A stretch of 64,000 bases of DNA from an uncultured Flavobacteriales bacterium (GTDB lineage Bacteria; Bacteroidota; Bacteroidia; Flavobacteriales_D; Sanyastnellaceae), in assembly GCA_905479115.1 (NCBI GenBank), contig CAJQLF010000004.1, forward strand, positions 1 to 64,000, read 5' to 3'. The notes under the pieces were generated by a model, which saw only the letters and a program-made list of their open reading frames with translations, was not told the DNA's origin and ran no database searches. The position numbers were made by a program, and so were the translations under genes. Shown in pieces: positions 1-8,846 of the stretch; the stretch's first letter is position 1; each line of letters opens with the position of its first letter.

Positions 1-2414
1 TAGGGCACAAGCTCTCCATTAAAATCACGGGTATCCCAGACGGCTCTTCCTCCCTCTGATTGTAATTCAGCTACGGCACGGCCCGATAGGGTTGTAACGT
101 GAATGGTCGACTCATAAGCTAGTCCTTCGAGGGTGACCCAACCTTCAAAATCGGATCGAACAGGATTGGGATAAATACGTAAGTCTGTGATTTCCGATTG
201 GAAATTATTGGCATCACTTCGCCATCCCATGAGCCCACGCTGTGTGCCAATCAGGACTTCTCCGTTGCGGTGATTGATTGCGATGTCGGTGATTTGATTG
301 CTAAGCAGCGGACTATTCCGTTCGGTGAAATGAGCGACTTGATCAATTCCATCTGCGCTCAGCAAATAAGCACCGGAGTTTTGGGTGCCAAGCCATTTGC
401 GGTTGCCACCGTCGATGCAGATGCTCTCGATGACCTCGGTTTCGAGGAGCAATTGATAATTGCCGTCTTGTTCAATGAGAATTTGGGATGCAACAGGGTT
501 TTCGTTCGCATCGTCAAAAACGACGGAGGGCAGATAGATCACACACGGTCCGGCCGAGGTTCCAATCCAGATTTCGCCATCCAAATCCTCTTCGATGGAG
601 TAGATGTCATCGGATGGAAGCCCGCCTTTCGATTCGCTGGTGGTCAGAATTCGCCAATCGTCATCCCCTGTTTCGGCGGGCGTATTGTTCGTGTCATAGA
701 CCAGTAAGCCATAACCACGTGGCAAGACACACCAAACATAGCCATTGCGCGCTGCCAAGACGTCGCCTAGCCACCGCTCATTTCCCAGGGCATTTCCGAG
801 CGGCATGGAATGGAAGGTTCCGTCAGCGAGCCTCACATGGAGCGGATCTTCAGCATGCGCATTGGAAATCCACAAGTTCCCAGCATCATCGAAATCCAAT
901 CCGCCAATGCCGCAGCGAGGTGAACCGCCAAAATCACCCAGCTGCAAAGTGCTATTCGTTTCATTGTGAATGGCAACAATAGCTGGTGGCCCCGTCTCTG
1001 GGGATGCCTCATTTTGAACTTCAATGAGCCCTTCTTCCCACGACCCAAAAAACACATGATACGGGTTCAATGGATCAATGGAAACCACCATTGGATCATT
1101 GATGCCTAAGAGGTCATTTTCCCCGTCCTCATTCGGAATCCAATTCCAACGTACCCCGCTCATTCCATAAAACCCGTGCTTATGGTACATGCCCGTCCAC
1201 GTTTCATCGATGCCACCCGACGCCACCCAGATTTGATCATTCCAGGCATCAACATCGCGCACCAGCGCAACCGGTGGACCTTCGGGGGTCCAATGTGCAT
1301 CCTGCTCATCTCCTGTGATGTCCATTTTCAAAAGGCCTTGCTCGAAATTGGCAATGAAAACATCTTGGAAGCTCATCTGCATGACATTGCCGAAAACCTC
1401 AGTCCGGTGGCTAAATGCCATGTCCCTGACCCGCAAAGGCACCCCGTCAGCGGCATAATCCAATTGGACTTCTTCCCACGTGTGATCAAAAATGCGAATG
1501 GATTGGTGATCGGCAATGGCAATGCGCCAATCCTCCGGGTTGGATCCAATGGCATCTGCTTCGATATCGAGAATTTGAGCGCTCTCGGAGGCCTGGAAGG
1601 GCTGCCATATGCCCTCCATTTTTAGCCATAAGTCATCTGGGGCGTTCGAGTCGCCGGTCTTCATGTGAAGCAAAATCGCATTGTCGGGGGCAAAAACAAG
1701 GTGCGCGTAGTAGCCCGACTCGAGAGGGATATCCTCCCATCGACTCCAGGCATCTGGAGAACTAAGAAATGGATGCTGCACATCGGCCTCAAAGACACCC
1801 GCGTCAGTCCAAACGACAAACTTTCCCTCATGCTCCGCAAGCCCAAGGCACTTGCGCAAGGACTGTTGGCCCTCCAGGTACCAGGTGTCCCGGATATCCA
1901 ACTCTCGCAGGTTTACGATCACCACACCAAAACCGGTGGTAACATAAATCAGATCCGGATCAATGCTTTCCAGCCAGTTCAATGACACGATGGACTTGTC
2001 CCCGATGAGGTTGCTTTCAGCGATATCATTCAACGTGTAAAGCCAATCGCCGGTATTGGAGAAAAAATCGATGATGCCACTTGCATGACCTACGATGAGC
2101 ATTTCTCCTTTGGCATCCCACGCCAGTGCAGTCGGCTGGCTTCCACTAAGCCCATGAACAGTGGAGATGCGCTCCACGGTGTTTTGCCATTCTTCCACTT
2201 TAAACAAGGCATGTTCTGTCCGAACAGCCCAAAAGCCGCTGTCTGCTGCGGAGGTGCAATGAACCAGCTCCTCTGTTTGATAATATGGCAGGTAGTCTGT
2301 CCATGTTCCCACAGGCCGGTTTTCTTGCACTTCCTCCGATGCGATGAGTTGCTGGGCTTTGAGCTGAAGCACTGCACTCCCGATACACGCAAAAAGCACC
2401 AAGCCACGGAGCAT
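1..2414 (-). CDS. porZ: PorZ-like T9SS two-component-regulator-type beta-propeller protein, 3' end cut by window edge
   Basis: I translated the minus strand by hand from ATG at 2414: it stays open for 804 codons and runs off base 1 with no stop. A signal peptide (MLRGLVLFACIGSAVLQLKA, then QQ) leads into GTWTDYLPYYQTEELVHC, the typical N-terminus of PorZ proteins. WxGT-type propeller blades follow (EIWIGTSAGP and KWLGTQNSGAYLLS). A T9SS-type C-terminal domain begins near residue 745 (LRIYPNPVRSDF) and is broken off at GELVP, so perhaps 20-30 residues are missing. PorZ of Porphyromonas is about 776 residues, surface-exposed, and works with the T9SS attachment complex that links cargo to A-LPS. 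All plus-strand reading frames here are shadows of this gene. The PorZ call rests on the N-terminus, propeller layout and sorting domain. Another propeller protein of the same family is possible. Confidence 0.82.
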   Translation of the reverse strand, partial: MLRGLVLFACIGSAVLQLKAQQLIASEEVQENRPVGTWTDYLPYYQTEELVHCTSAADSGFWAVRTEHALFKVEEWQNTVERISTVHGLSGSQPTALAWDAKGEMLIVGHASGIIDFFSNTGDWLYTLNDIAESNLIGDKSIVSLNWLESIDPDLIYVTTGFGVVIVNLRELDIRDTWYLEGQQSLRKCLGLAEHEGKFVVWTDAGVFEADVQHPFLSSPDAWSRWEDIPLESGYYAHLVFAPDNAILLHMKTGDSNAPDDLWLKMEGIWQPFQASESAQILDIEADAIGSNPEDWRIAIADHQSIRIFDHTWEEVQLDYAADGVPLRVRDMAFSHRTEVFGNVMQMSFQDVFIANFEQGLLKMDITGDEQDAHWTPEGPPVALVRDVDAWNDQIWVASGGIDETWTGMYHKHGFYGMSGVRWNWIPNEDGENDLLGINDPMVVSIDPLNPYHVFFGSWEEGLIEVQNEASPETGPPAIVAIHNETNSTLQLGDFGGSPRCGIGGLDFDDAGNLWISNAHAEDPLHVRLADGTFHSMPLGNALGNERWLGDVLAARNGYVWCVLPRGYGLLVYDTNNTPAETGDDDWRILTTSESKGGLPSDDIYSIEEDLDGEIWIGTSAGPCVIYLPSVVFDDANENPVASQILIEQDGNYQLLLETEVIESICIDGGNRKWLGTQNSGAYLLSADGIDQVAHFTERNSPLLSNQITDIAINHRNGEVLIGTQRGLMGWRSDANNFQSEITDLRIYPNPVRSDFEGWVTLEGLAYESTIHVTTLSGRAVAELQSEGGRAVWDTRDFNGELVP

Positions 2415-2513
2415 GGCATTCCCTTGCAGAAAATTTACCGGATGAAGATGGGTAACGGGAAGTTCCATAGGCGTGCTTTGCTTACGTGGCTAAGTTCGGA
2501 ATATTGTGAAGGC

Positions 2514-3203
2514 TCAAGAATAATTTTTATAACGAAAACGCTCAGCTCCTTGGGTTTCCAATTCATCCAAGGCCGAGGCATCGGAAAGACCATAGAGCAA
2601 ACCACGCGGGCCTCGTTCCCAACGCACAATGCCCCAGACCACGAGCAAGCACAATAGATCTTCGGTATCTTCGAAAGAGAGCCGCGCCATTCGAACCACT
2701 TGACGAAAGGCCAACTGCCTTCCATCCCGCCAGGCATTGAACAGCTTTCCAATGAATTGGTCATACCGAAACTCCGCACGGTCCATCCGCATTTCATACT
2801 GCCAGACCTTCACTTGCACAGGGCTTGCCTTGTGGATGCGGTCGCTCTGTCTTAGATAGGCTCGCCATTGACCCGATTCGTCTTCGCAGAAATGGGGCCT
2901 GCTCGCTGAACGAGGGACTTGCACTTCCAAAACAGATCGACCTTCCGCTTTCCAGACCTGCACATCAAAAGCGATGGGGGGCTTGCAATGCGATTGGCAA
3001 GCCATGTCAATCATGTGGTATTCCTCTTCCGCATTGATTCCGGTTATGGCGCCATTGTCCTTCACACCCACCAGCAGTCGTCCACCATCGGAGTTCGCAA
3101 AGGCCACCAAGGTCCGAGCGATTTTTGACGCATCATCGATGCGCATTTTGAAATCCTGGGTTTGGTGCTCCCCTTCCTCAATCATTTGCTGCACGTACGA
3201 CAT
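2514..3203 (-). CDS. AlbA_2 (Schlafen-type) domain protein
   Basis: 229 residues. Residues 1-125 match the AlbA_2 domain: an E-x3-QDFK motif near residue 12, then ARTLVAFANSDGGRLLVGVKD with the characteristic N-x-x-GG-x-L-x-x-G-V pattern, then GI and a region ending in YLRQSDR. The C-terminal 100 residues look like a small helical, winged-helix-like region. Proteins of this type are annotated as putative transcriptional regulators or ATP/nucleic-acid-binding proteins, and the biochemical role is not established. It is divergent from rimP with 136 bases between the starts, and porZ follows 99 bases downstream in the same direction. The start ATG at 3203 lies only 6 bases after a TAACTTCG box on the minus strand, so the message may have almost no leader. 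Confidence 0.8.
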   Translation of the reverse strand: MSYVQQMIEEGEHQTQDFKMRIDDASKIARTLVAFANSDGGRLLVGVKDNGAITGINAEEEYHMIDMACQSHCKPPIAFDVQVWKAEGRSVLEVQVPRSASRPHFCEDESGQWRAYLRQSDRIHKASPVQVKVWQYEMRMDRAEFRYDQFIGKLFNAWRDGRQLAFRQVVRMARLSFEDTEDLLCLLVVWGIVRWERGPRGLLYGLSDASALDELETQGAERFRYKNYS

Positions 3204-3209
3204 GGCTCA

Positions 3210-3217
3210 CGAAGTTA
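3210..3217 (-). promoter_or_regulatory. Candidate -7 box (TAACTTCG) for the AlbA_2 gene
   Basis: On the minus strand this reads TAACTTCG, one mismatch from the Bacteroidota -7 consensus TAnnTTTG, and it ends 6 bases before the ATG at 3203. No clear TTG -33 element is seen at the right distance. This is inference from the sequence only. Confidence 0.35.
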
Positions 3218-3236
3218 CATGTAGAACCGGATTTTA

Positions 3237-3270
3237 TTGGTGGAAGTTCATTCGGATTCACCTATCTTTG
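3237..3270 (+). promoter_or_regulatory. Promoter of rimP-nusA-infB
   Basis: TTG at 3237-3239 and TATCTTTG at 3263-3270 are separated by 23 bases, matching the Bacteroidota sigma-ABfr promoter (TTG, about 19-23 bases, TAnnTTTG). Transcription should start near 3274, leaving a leader of about 65 bases that holds a terminator hairpin before rimP. Confidence 0.7.
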
Positions 3271-3297
3271 CGGCGACAATAAGAAGAGCGAAACAGA

Positions 3298-3324
3298 AGA
3301 GGGGCCTCCACCCCTCTTTTTTTT
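3298..3324 (+). terminator. Terminator-like hairpin in the rimP leader (possible attenuator)
   Basis: AGAGGGG (3298-3304), loop CCTCCA, CCCCTCT (3311-3317) form a perfect 7-bp GC-rich stem followed at once by a run of eight T (3317-3324). It lies between the promoter at 3237-3270 and the rimP start at 3340, so it can only act on transcripts of the operon itself. The operon encodes NusA, a factor that changes pausing and termination, so autoregulation by attenuation is a natural reading. That function is inference; the hairpin is seen directly. Confidence 0.7.
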
Positions 3325-3339
3325 ACCTACTTTCTCACC

Positions 3340-3813
3340 ATGATCAGCGCATCACACATCCAAACTTTGGCCAAGCCTTTCCTCGAGGAGGGTTCGGGTT
3401 TTCTCGTGGACGTGCGCGTGCGTGAGGGGAATGTGATTTCGGTTTTACTGGACGATGATGAAGGCACGAGCATTGAAAAATGCATGGCGTTGAGCCGTCA
3501 TTTGACCTCTCTTCTCGATCGGGACGAGGAAGACTTCTCACTGGATGTGAGTTCTCCTGGGCTCGACCAGCCGCTCAAACTGCATCGCCAGTATGTCAAA
3601 AACATCGGCCGCAATGTGCAACTGAAGTTAACCGATGCGGGCAAGGTGGAGGGGAAGTTGACGAAGGCCTCAGAAGAATCCGTGACCATTGTCATTCGTG
3701 AAAAGCGCCGCATTGAGGGGCGCAAGGCGAAGGAATGGGTAGAAGAAGAACAGACTTATCCGTTGAGTGATTTGGACTGGACCAAGGTTCAGGTTTCATT
3801 CAAGGGAAACTGA
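3340..3813 (+). CDS. rimP: Ribosome maturation factor RimP
   Basis: 157 residues, the normal size for RimP, a cytoplasmic factor needed for assembly of the 30S ribosomal subunit. The N-terminal alpha/beta domain carries the family pattern SLDVSSPGLDQPL (residues 65-77) and RNVQLKL. The C-terminal Sm-like domain ends with LSDLDWTKVQVSF, as in other Bacteroidota RimP. ATG at 3340 follows the leader hairpin. It is the first gene of the classic rimP-nusA-infB operon, with 41 bases to nusA, and shares its regulation through the upstream promoter and terminator. Confidence 0.95.
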   Translation: MISASHIQTLAKPFLEEGSGFLVDVRVREGNVISVLLDDDEGTSIEKCMALSRHLTSLLDRDEEDFSLDVSSPGLDQPLKLHRQYVKNIGRNVQLKLTDAGKVEGKLTKASEESVTIVIREKRRIEGRKAKEWVEEEQTYPLSDLDWTKVQVSFKGN

Positions 3814-3854
3814 AATAGAACAATCAATAACCGAGAGCTGCAAATAACCAAGCC

Positions 3855-5090
3855 ATGACACAGCTGAATTTGGTGGATTCTTTCAAAGAATTCAAGGAGT
3901 TTAAAAACATCGACCGCGAGGTGATGATGGGCATATTGGAAGACGTTTTCCGCGCCATGATTCTTAAGAAGTACGGAGACGACTCCAACTTCGATATCAT
4001 TATCAACCCGGACAAAGGTGATTTGGAGATTTGGCGCAACCGCAGCATCGTTGCGGATGATGCTGTAGAAGATGAAAATCAAGAGATTGCCTTATCTGAA
4101 GCCTTGAAAATTGAGGATGACTTTGAGGAAGGGGAAGAGGTTTCAGAAGAAATCAAGTTGGAATCCTTTGGTCGACGAAATGTTTTGTCGCTGCGCCAAA
4201 ATTTGGCAGGCCGAATCATGGATCTCGAGAAGGATGCCATTTATCAGAAGTACAAGGAGCGCGTGGGTGAAGTAGTTTCGGCTGAAGTCTACCAAATTTG
4301 GAAGCGGGAGATTTTATTGGTGGACGATGAGGACAATGAAGTGGTGATGCCTCGAGAGAACCAAATCCCGGGCGACTTCTTCAAAAAAGGGGATTCCATC
4401 CGAGCGGTGGTTTCAGCTGTTGAGATGAAGAATAACAACCCTCGGATTGTCTTGTCGCGTACAGCACCGGAGTTTTTAGAGCGGTTGTTTGAGCAGGAGG
4501 TGCCCGAGATCTTTGACGGTCTCATCACCATCAAGCGCGTGGTTCGTGCACCGGGTGAGCGGGCCAAAGTGGCCGTGGAATCTTACGACGAGCGTGTAGA
4601 CCCTGTCGGCGCGTGTGTCGGTATGAAGGGCTCCCGAATCCATAGCATTGTGCGGGAATTGAAAAACGAAAACATCGACGTTATCAACTTCACTGAGAAC
4701 GAGCAACTGTTGGTGACACGTGCACTGAGCCCTGCCAAAATAACCTCCATCGAACTCAATCAAGAAACCAGAGAAGCGAAGGTTTACTTGAAGTCTGATC
4801 AAGTGAGTTTGGCCATCGGAAAAGGGGGGAACAACATCAAATTGGCGGGTTTGCTGACCAATTACGAAATCGACGTTTACCGGGATGAAGAGGATGCAGT
4901 GGATGACGTTGAATTGACAGAGTTCAAGGACGAAATCGATGCTTGGATTCTGGATGAATTCACCAAAATCGGATTGGAGACGGCACGGTCTGTCTTGAAC
5001 CGCGATGAGGATTTCTTAGTGAATCGAACCGACTTGGAATTGGAGACAATCCGAGAGGTCCTGAAAATCTTGAAAGACGAATTGTCTTAA
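3855..5090 (+). CDS. nusA: Transcription termination/antitermination factor NusA
   Basis: 411 residues. An N-terminal RNA-polymerase-binding domain (about 1-130) is followed by an S1 domain (about 135-200) and two KH domains. KH1 carries DPVGACVGMKGSRIHSIV (about residues 250-267) and KH2 carries VSLAIGKGGNNIKLA (about 317-331). A C-terminal helical extension of about 65 residues follows, shorter than the acidic repeats of E. coli NusA but normal for Bacteroidota. NusA binds elongating RNA polymerase and promotes pausing, intrinsic termination and antitermination. It lies 41 bases after rimP and 60 before infB. Because it is a termination factor, it may act on the hairpin in its own operon leader. 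Confidence 0.96.
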   Translation: MTQLNLVDSFKEFKEFKNIDREVMMGILEDVFRAMILKKYGDDSNFDIIINPDKGDLEIWRNRSIVADDAVEDENQEIALSEALKIEDDFEEGEEVSEEIKLESFGRRNVLSLRQNLAGRIMDLEKDAIYQKYKERVGEVVSAEVYQIWKREILLVDDEDNEVVMPRENQIPGDFFKKGDSIRAVVSAVEMKNNNPRIVLSRTAPEFLERLFEQEVPEIFDGLITIKRVVRAPGERAKVAVESYDERVDPVGACVGMKGSRIHSIVRELKNENIDVINFTENEQLLVTRALSPAKITSIELNQETREAKVYLKSDQVSLAIGKGGNNIKLAGLLTNYEIDVYRDEEDAVDDVELTEFKDEIDAWILDEFTKIGLETARSVLNRDEDFLVNRTDLELETIREVLKILKDELS

Positions 5091-5150
5091 TTCCTTCCCG
5101 AATCATACGTTTCCCCTTTAAATTCGCACTTATAACGCCCAAGATTGCCA

Positions 5151-7997
5151 ATGGCCGACGCTAACAAACCCGTACGACTGAATAAAATTGCCCGCGAATT
5201 CAATTTGGGAATCCAAACGATCGTTGATTTTTTGGGTAGCAAAGGCATGGAGGTGGACGCCAAGCCCACGACCAAGATAGACGCGGACGCGTACGGACTC
5301 ATCCGTGCGAATTTTCAGGATGAGAAGGCGGCGAAAGAAAAAGCGGTGAGCTCGGCGAACCGAGCAGTTACGGAGCGTGAAAGCGTAACCCTGGCGTCAG
5401 CGCGCAGGAGCCCTGAGGTCAAGGAAGCCGAAGAGCCGGAAATTGATCTTTCCGTTTTTCAGAAGAGCCAACAGCAGCCGGTCGTGGATCGAATCGAGCC
5501 AGAGGTGCCGAAAGTTGCAGACCCCGCACCAAAGGCTGAACCAAAGGCGGTAGAAGCGCCGGAACCCGCTGAGACCCCTAAGCCATCGGCTCCTGTTGAG
5601 GAACCGAAAGCTGAGCCGAAAGCAGAAGCAAAGACCGCGGCAAAGGCAGAGAGCCCGGTCAAGGTATTAGGAACGGTCGACTTGGACGCACTTGCAAAAA
5701 AGCGAAAACCGAAAACGAAGGCAGAGAAATTGGCTGAAAAGGAAATGCTCGCCAAGAAGTCAGCGGAGATAACCAAAAAGGAATCGGCCTCGCAAGCAAC
5801 GGCAAAGGCAGAAGCTGAGGCGATTGCCAAATCCAAAGCGGAAGAGAAACAGGTTGATGCCCCAAAGGTGTCAGAAAAGCACGAGACGAAGATTGAGAAG
5901 CTATCGGGTCCAACGGTGGTTGGGAAAATTGTTCTGCCGGTAGAAAAAAAGCGCACACCGGCTTCCAAAAGCGAGGATAAGAAGAAGCGAAAGAGAATCA
6001 CCAAGGTGGATGTCGAGAAAACTGCTCGCACTACACCAGGTAGAGCGGATACTCGGGGTCGCGGACGTCGAACGGACGTCAAGAAAGAGGTCAGTCAGGC
6101 GGACATCCAAAAAGAAATTAAGGATACACTCGCGCGGTTAAGTGGGGGAAAAAAGTCAAACTCAGCAAAGTTGCGCCGTGCAAAGCGAAGTGCCGTTGCA
6201 GAGCGACAAGAGCAGGAATTGGCGCGTCAAGAGGAGGAGTCTAAGACACTGCAGTTGACTGAGTTTGTGACGGTGGCAGAATTGGCCAATATGATGAATG
6301 CCAATGTAAACGAGGTGATTTCGGCTTGCATGACATTGGGCATCATGGTCTCGATCAATCAACGGCTGGACTCAGAGACCATCACCATCATTTCAGAGGA
6401 ATTTGGTTATGAGGCCAACTTTGTCAGTGCGGATGTTCAAGAAGCCATTGATGTTGAAGAGGATAGCGAGGAGGATTTGACGAATCGTCCACCTATTGTT
6501 ACCGTCATGGGTCACGTTGACCATGGAAAAACATCGTTGCTCGATTTCATTCGAAAAGCGAATGTTATCGCCGGAGAGTCTGGGGGCATTACTCAACACA
6601 TTGGTGCGTATCACGTGACCTTGCCTCAAGGCGGGCAGATGACTTTCCTGGATACACCGGGGCACGAGGCCTTTACGGCCATGCGTGCGCGGGGTGCACA
6701 GGTGACCGATATAGCGATTATCGTTGTTGCAGCAGATGACGCTGTCATGCCACAGACCAAGGAAGCAATCAACCACGCGCAGGCTGCAGGAATTCCTATG
6801 GTCATCGCCTTGAATAAGATAGATCGACCAGAAGCGAATGCGGATAAAATCCGCCAGGAGCTTTCTGAAATGAATGTTTTAGTAGAAGAATGGGGAGGGA
6901 AATTTCAGAGTCAAGAAATTTCAGCGAAGGAAGGCACCAACATTGAGCCATTGCTCGAGAAGGTGTTACTTGAGGCAGAGATGTTGGATTTGAAGGCGAA
7001 CGCAGACAAACGTGCTATCGGTACGGTTGTGGAGAGCTCGCTGGACAAAGGTCGCGGATACGTCACGAACCTCTTGGTTGAAGGCGGGACATTGCGCGTT
7101 GGTGATGCGGTTTTGGCTGGTCAATATTCTGGCAAGGTCAAAGCGATGTTCAATGAGCGGGGAACCCGAGTTGAAGAAGCGGCTCCTTCCGTTCCTGTCT
7201 CGATCTTGGGCTTTGATGGCGCTCCCAATGCAGGAGATAAATTCCATGTTTTTGATGATGAACGTGAAGCACGGAATATTGCGATTAAGCGGCAGCAGCT
7301 GCAAAGGGAACAAGGCGTTCGGTCGCAGCGCTCGGTGACATTGGAGGAGTTGGGACGGCGAATTGCGGTAGGAGAATTCAAGGAATTGAATTTGATTGTG
7401 AAGGGAGACGTGGATGGATCCATCGAGGCGCTGAGCGATTCTTTGCAAAAGCTTTCAACCGAAAAAGTTCAGGTCAACATCATCCACAAAGCGGTGGGAC
7501 AGGTCTCTGAATCGGACATTCTTTTGGCATCGGCCTCGTCAGCAATCATCATCGGTTTCCAAGTGCGACCAAGTGCTGCGGCGCGTCGATTGGCAGAAAA
7601 AGAATCCGTGCAGATCAAGCTGTACTCGGTCATTTATAAGGCCATCGAGGAAATGAAGGATGCGATGGAGGGACTCCTCTCGGCCAAAATCGAAGAAAAC
7701 GTGGTGGGCTCTGCGGAAATCAGGGAAACCTTCAAGATTTCAAAGGTGGGCACCATTGCCGGTTGCTTCGTTTTGGATGGGAAGATCAAGCGAAACAACA
7801 AAGTGCGCGTGATTCGAGAAGGTGTGGTGGCTTACACCGGCACCTTGGGATCACTCAAGCGCTTTAAGGATGATGTGAAAGAAGTAGCAAAAGGATTCGA
7901 GTGCGGTCTGAATGTGGATCGTTTCAACGACATCAAAGTTGGAGACGTCATCGAGGCCTATGAACAAGTCGAAGTCAAACAAACATTAGAAGATTAA
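5151..7997 (+). CDS. infB: Translation initiation factor IF-2
   Basis: 948 residues from ATG at 5151. A TTG two codons upstream is in frame but less likely, since [19 protein letters not shown] matches the family start. An IF2_N helix-turn-helix (1-55) is followed by a long Ala/Lys/Glu/Pro-rich linker (about 80-365), a second IF2_N (about 370-420) and the G domain, with G1 GHVDHGKT at 454-461, G3 DTPGHEAF and G4 NKID. Domains II, III and C2 follow. The protein delivers fMet-tRNA to the 30S subunit and promotes subunit joining. It is the last gene of the rimP operon. Its TAA overlaps the stop codon of the convergent SPOR gene inside a perfect palindrome, leaving no room for a separate terminator. 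Confidence 0.97.
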   Translation: MADANKPVRLNKIAREFNLGIQTIVDFLGSKGMEVDAKPTTKIDADAYGLIRANFQDEKAAKEKAVSSANRAVTERESVTLASARRSPEVKEAEEPEIDLSVFQKSQQQPVVDRIEPEVPKVADPAPKAEPKAVEAPEPAETPKPSAPVEEPKAEPKAEAKTAAKAESPVKVLGTVDLDALAKKRKPKTKAEKLAEKEMLAKKSAEITKKESASQATAKAEAEAIAKSKAEEKQVDAPKVSEKHETKIEKLSGPTVVGKIVLPVEKKRTPASKSEDKKKRKRITKVDVEKTARTTPGRADTRGRGRRTDVKKEVSQADIQKEIKDTLARLSGGKKSNSAKLRRAKRSAVAERQEQELARQEEESKTLQLTEFVTVAELANMMNANVNEVISACMTLGIMVSINQRLDSETITIISEEFGYEANFVSADVQEAIDVEEDSEEDLTNRPPIVTVMGHVDHGKTSLLDFIRKANVIAGESGGITQHIGAYHVTLPQGGQMTFLDTPGHEAFTAMRARGAQVTDIAIIVVAADDAVMPQTKEAINHAQAAGIPMVIALNKIDRPEANADKIRQELSEMNVLVEEWGGKFQSQEISAKEGTNIEPLLEKVLLEAEMLDLKANADKRAIGTVVESSLDKGRGYVTNLLVEGGTLRVGDAVLAGQYSGKVKAMFNERGTRVEEAAPSVPVSILGFDGAPNAGDKFHVFDDEREARNIAIKRQQLQREQGVRSQRSVTLEELGRRIAVGEFKELNLIVKGDVDGSIEALSDSLQKLSTEKVQVNIIHKAVGQVSESDILLASASSAIIIGFQVRPSAAARRLAEKESVQIKLYSVIYKAIEEMKDAMEGLLSAKIEENVVGSAEIRETFKISKVGTIAGCFVLDGKIKRNNKVRVIREGVVAYTGTLGSLKRFKDDVKEVAKGFECGLNVDRFNDIKVGDVIEAYEQVEVKQTLED

Positions 7998-8611
7998 TCT
8001 TCTTGCTTTTTGAGGTCGGGGAGGTTGATTTCCATCGGCACTACGATGGACATAGGGTACTCCTCGAGCCAATCATCTCGGTCTTTTTGAGCATCCCATT
8101 TCGAGCGGTAATCTCCGATTGCTACCCGGTAATTCGGCGGCAGCGCTGACAGATACACGGGAATCTTGGGCGCATTTCGACGAATAGTGGAACGCACTTC
8201 TCGCGCCTGTTGAAGGCTGCCTGAGAAAATTTGAATGCGGAATCCGCTTAAAGGGTGTGCCGCAGTCTTCCAGGCGAGCTCCAATTCATCCACACGGGAG
8301 TCCCATTGAAACGTTACGGAGCCTTGGGGACGAACTTCTTGTTCCCGATTAGCGTCTTCACTGCTTTGATTGTTTGGCATGGGAGCAGAATCCGGCAGGG
8401 CAGGAGCGGTATTTTCGAAGGGTGCAGTCGATTCCGATTCGGGCGTTTGATCAAGCTGACGATCTGGCGACTCTCGTTGCTGGGTTCCTCGGAAAAGAGA
8501 CTTCCACCAAGGCGCGCTCTCTTGCCCATGCAATGCACCGAATGAGCTGCAAAGACTAAGCAAAGTTAAAACCAAAAGTGGCCTCACGGATGGGTGCTTT
8601 AGGAGGTTCAA
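7994..8611 (-). CDS. Exported SPOR-domain protein
   Basis: About 205 residues from TTG at 8611. In-frame alternatives are GTG 8587 and ATG 8716, but the ATG would put nearly 50 residues before the signal peptide. I chose TTG because it gives a textbook signal sequence: a basic start (NLLKHPSVR), a hydrophobic core ([14 protein letters not shown]) and cleavage after GALHG. A Pro/Glu/Ser-rich linker follows. The C-terminus is a SPOR fold ([18 protein letters not shown] ... [14 protein letters not shown]), a domain that binds peptidoglycan lacking stem peptides. It is probably periplasmic. A SPOR gene beside infB is common in Bacteroidota. The role is unknown beyond likely cell-wall binding. Confidence 0.8.
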   Translation of the reverse strand: MNLLKHPSVRPLLVLTLLSLCSSFGALHGQESAPWWKSLFRGTQQRESPDRQLDQTPESESTAPFENTAPALPDSAPMPNNQSSEDANREQEVRPQGSVTFQWDSRVDELELAWKTAAHPLSGFRIQIFSGSLQQAREVRSTIRRNAPKIPVYLSALPPNYRVAIGDYRSKWDAQKDRDDWLEEYPMSIVVPMEINLPDLKKQED

Positions 8612-8811
8612 AAGGATTTCGATTCGTGCGAATTTAATTCGATGCGGTCCATGAAGGGGAGTGGATTGTAAGAAAAAAGTAAAATTTCGAACGGTAAAAC
8701 GATGAATCGGATTCATCACAAAATCAACGAGATACGAATTAAGATATATATTCATGAACAAGGAATAGGGAAATTGGCTGGTTTCTTCCTTATTTATTGG
8801 CCTTCTATGCT

Positions 8812-8819
8812 TAATTTTG
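8812..8819 (+). promoter_or_regulatory. Candidate -7 box for the act-cox operon
   Basis: TAATTTTG matches TAnnTTTG exactly and ends 27 bases before the chosen actA ATG. No good TTG is seen 19-23 bases upstream (TTG triplets lie at 12 and 35 bases), so the -33 element is weak or an activator may be used. The rest of the 8612-8846 gap is AT-rich with no other recognised site. Confidence 0.45.
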
Positions 8820-8846
8820 CGCGCGAAAAGCGTGATTTTTCCCGTA

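Noticed and set aside
198-2657. Plus-strand open frames over the first 2.6 kb (169, 164, 149, 106 and 190 residues)
   Set aside because: They lie antisense to the continuous minus-strand PorZ-like frame, which has a signal peptide, propeller motifs and a sorting domain. The plus-strand products show no family pattern.
5459-6082. 207-residue minus-strand frame in infB
   Set aside because: It is antisense to the Ala/Lys/Glu-rich linker of IF-2, which gives a Ser/Phe/Ala-rich shadow.
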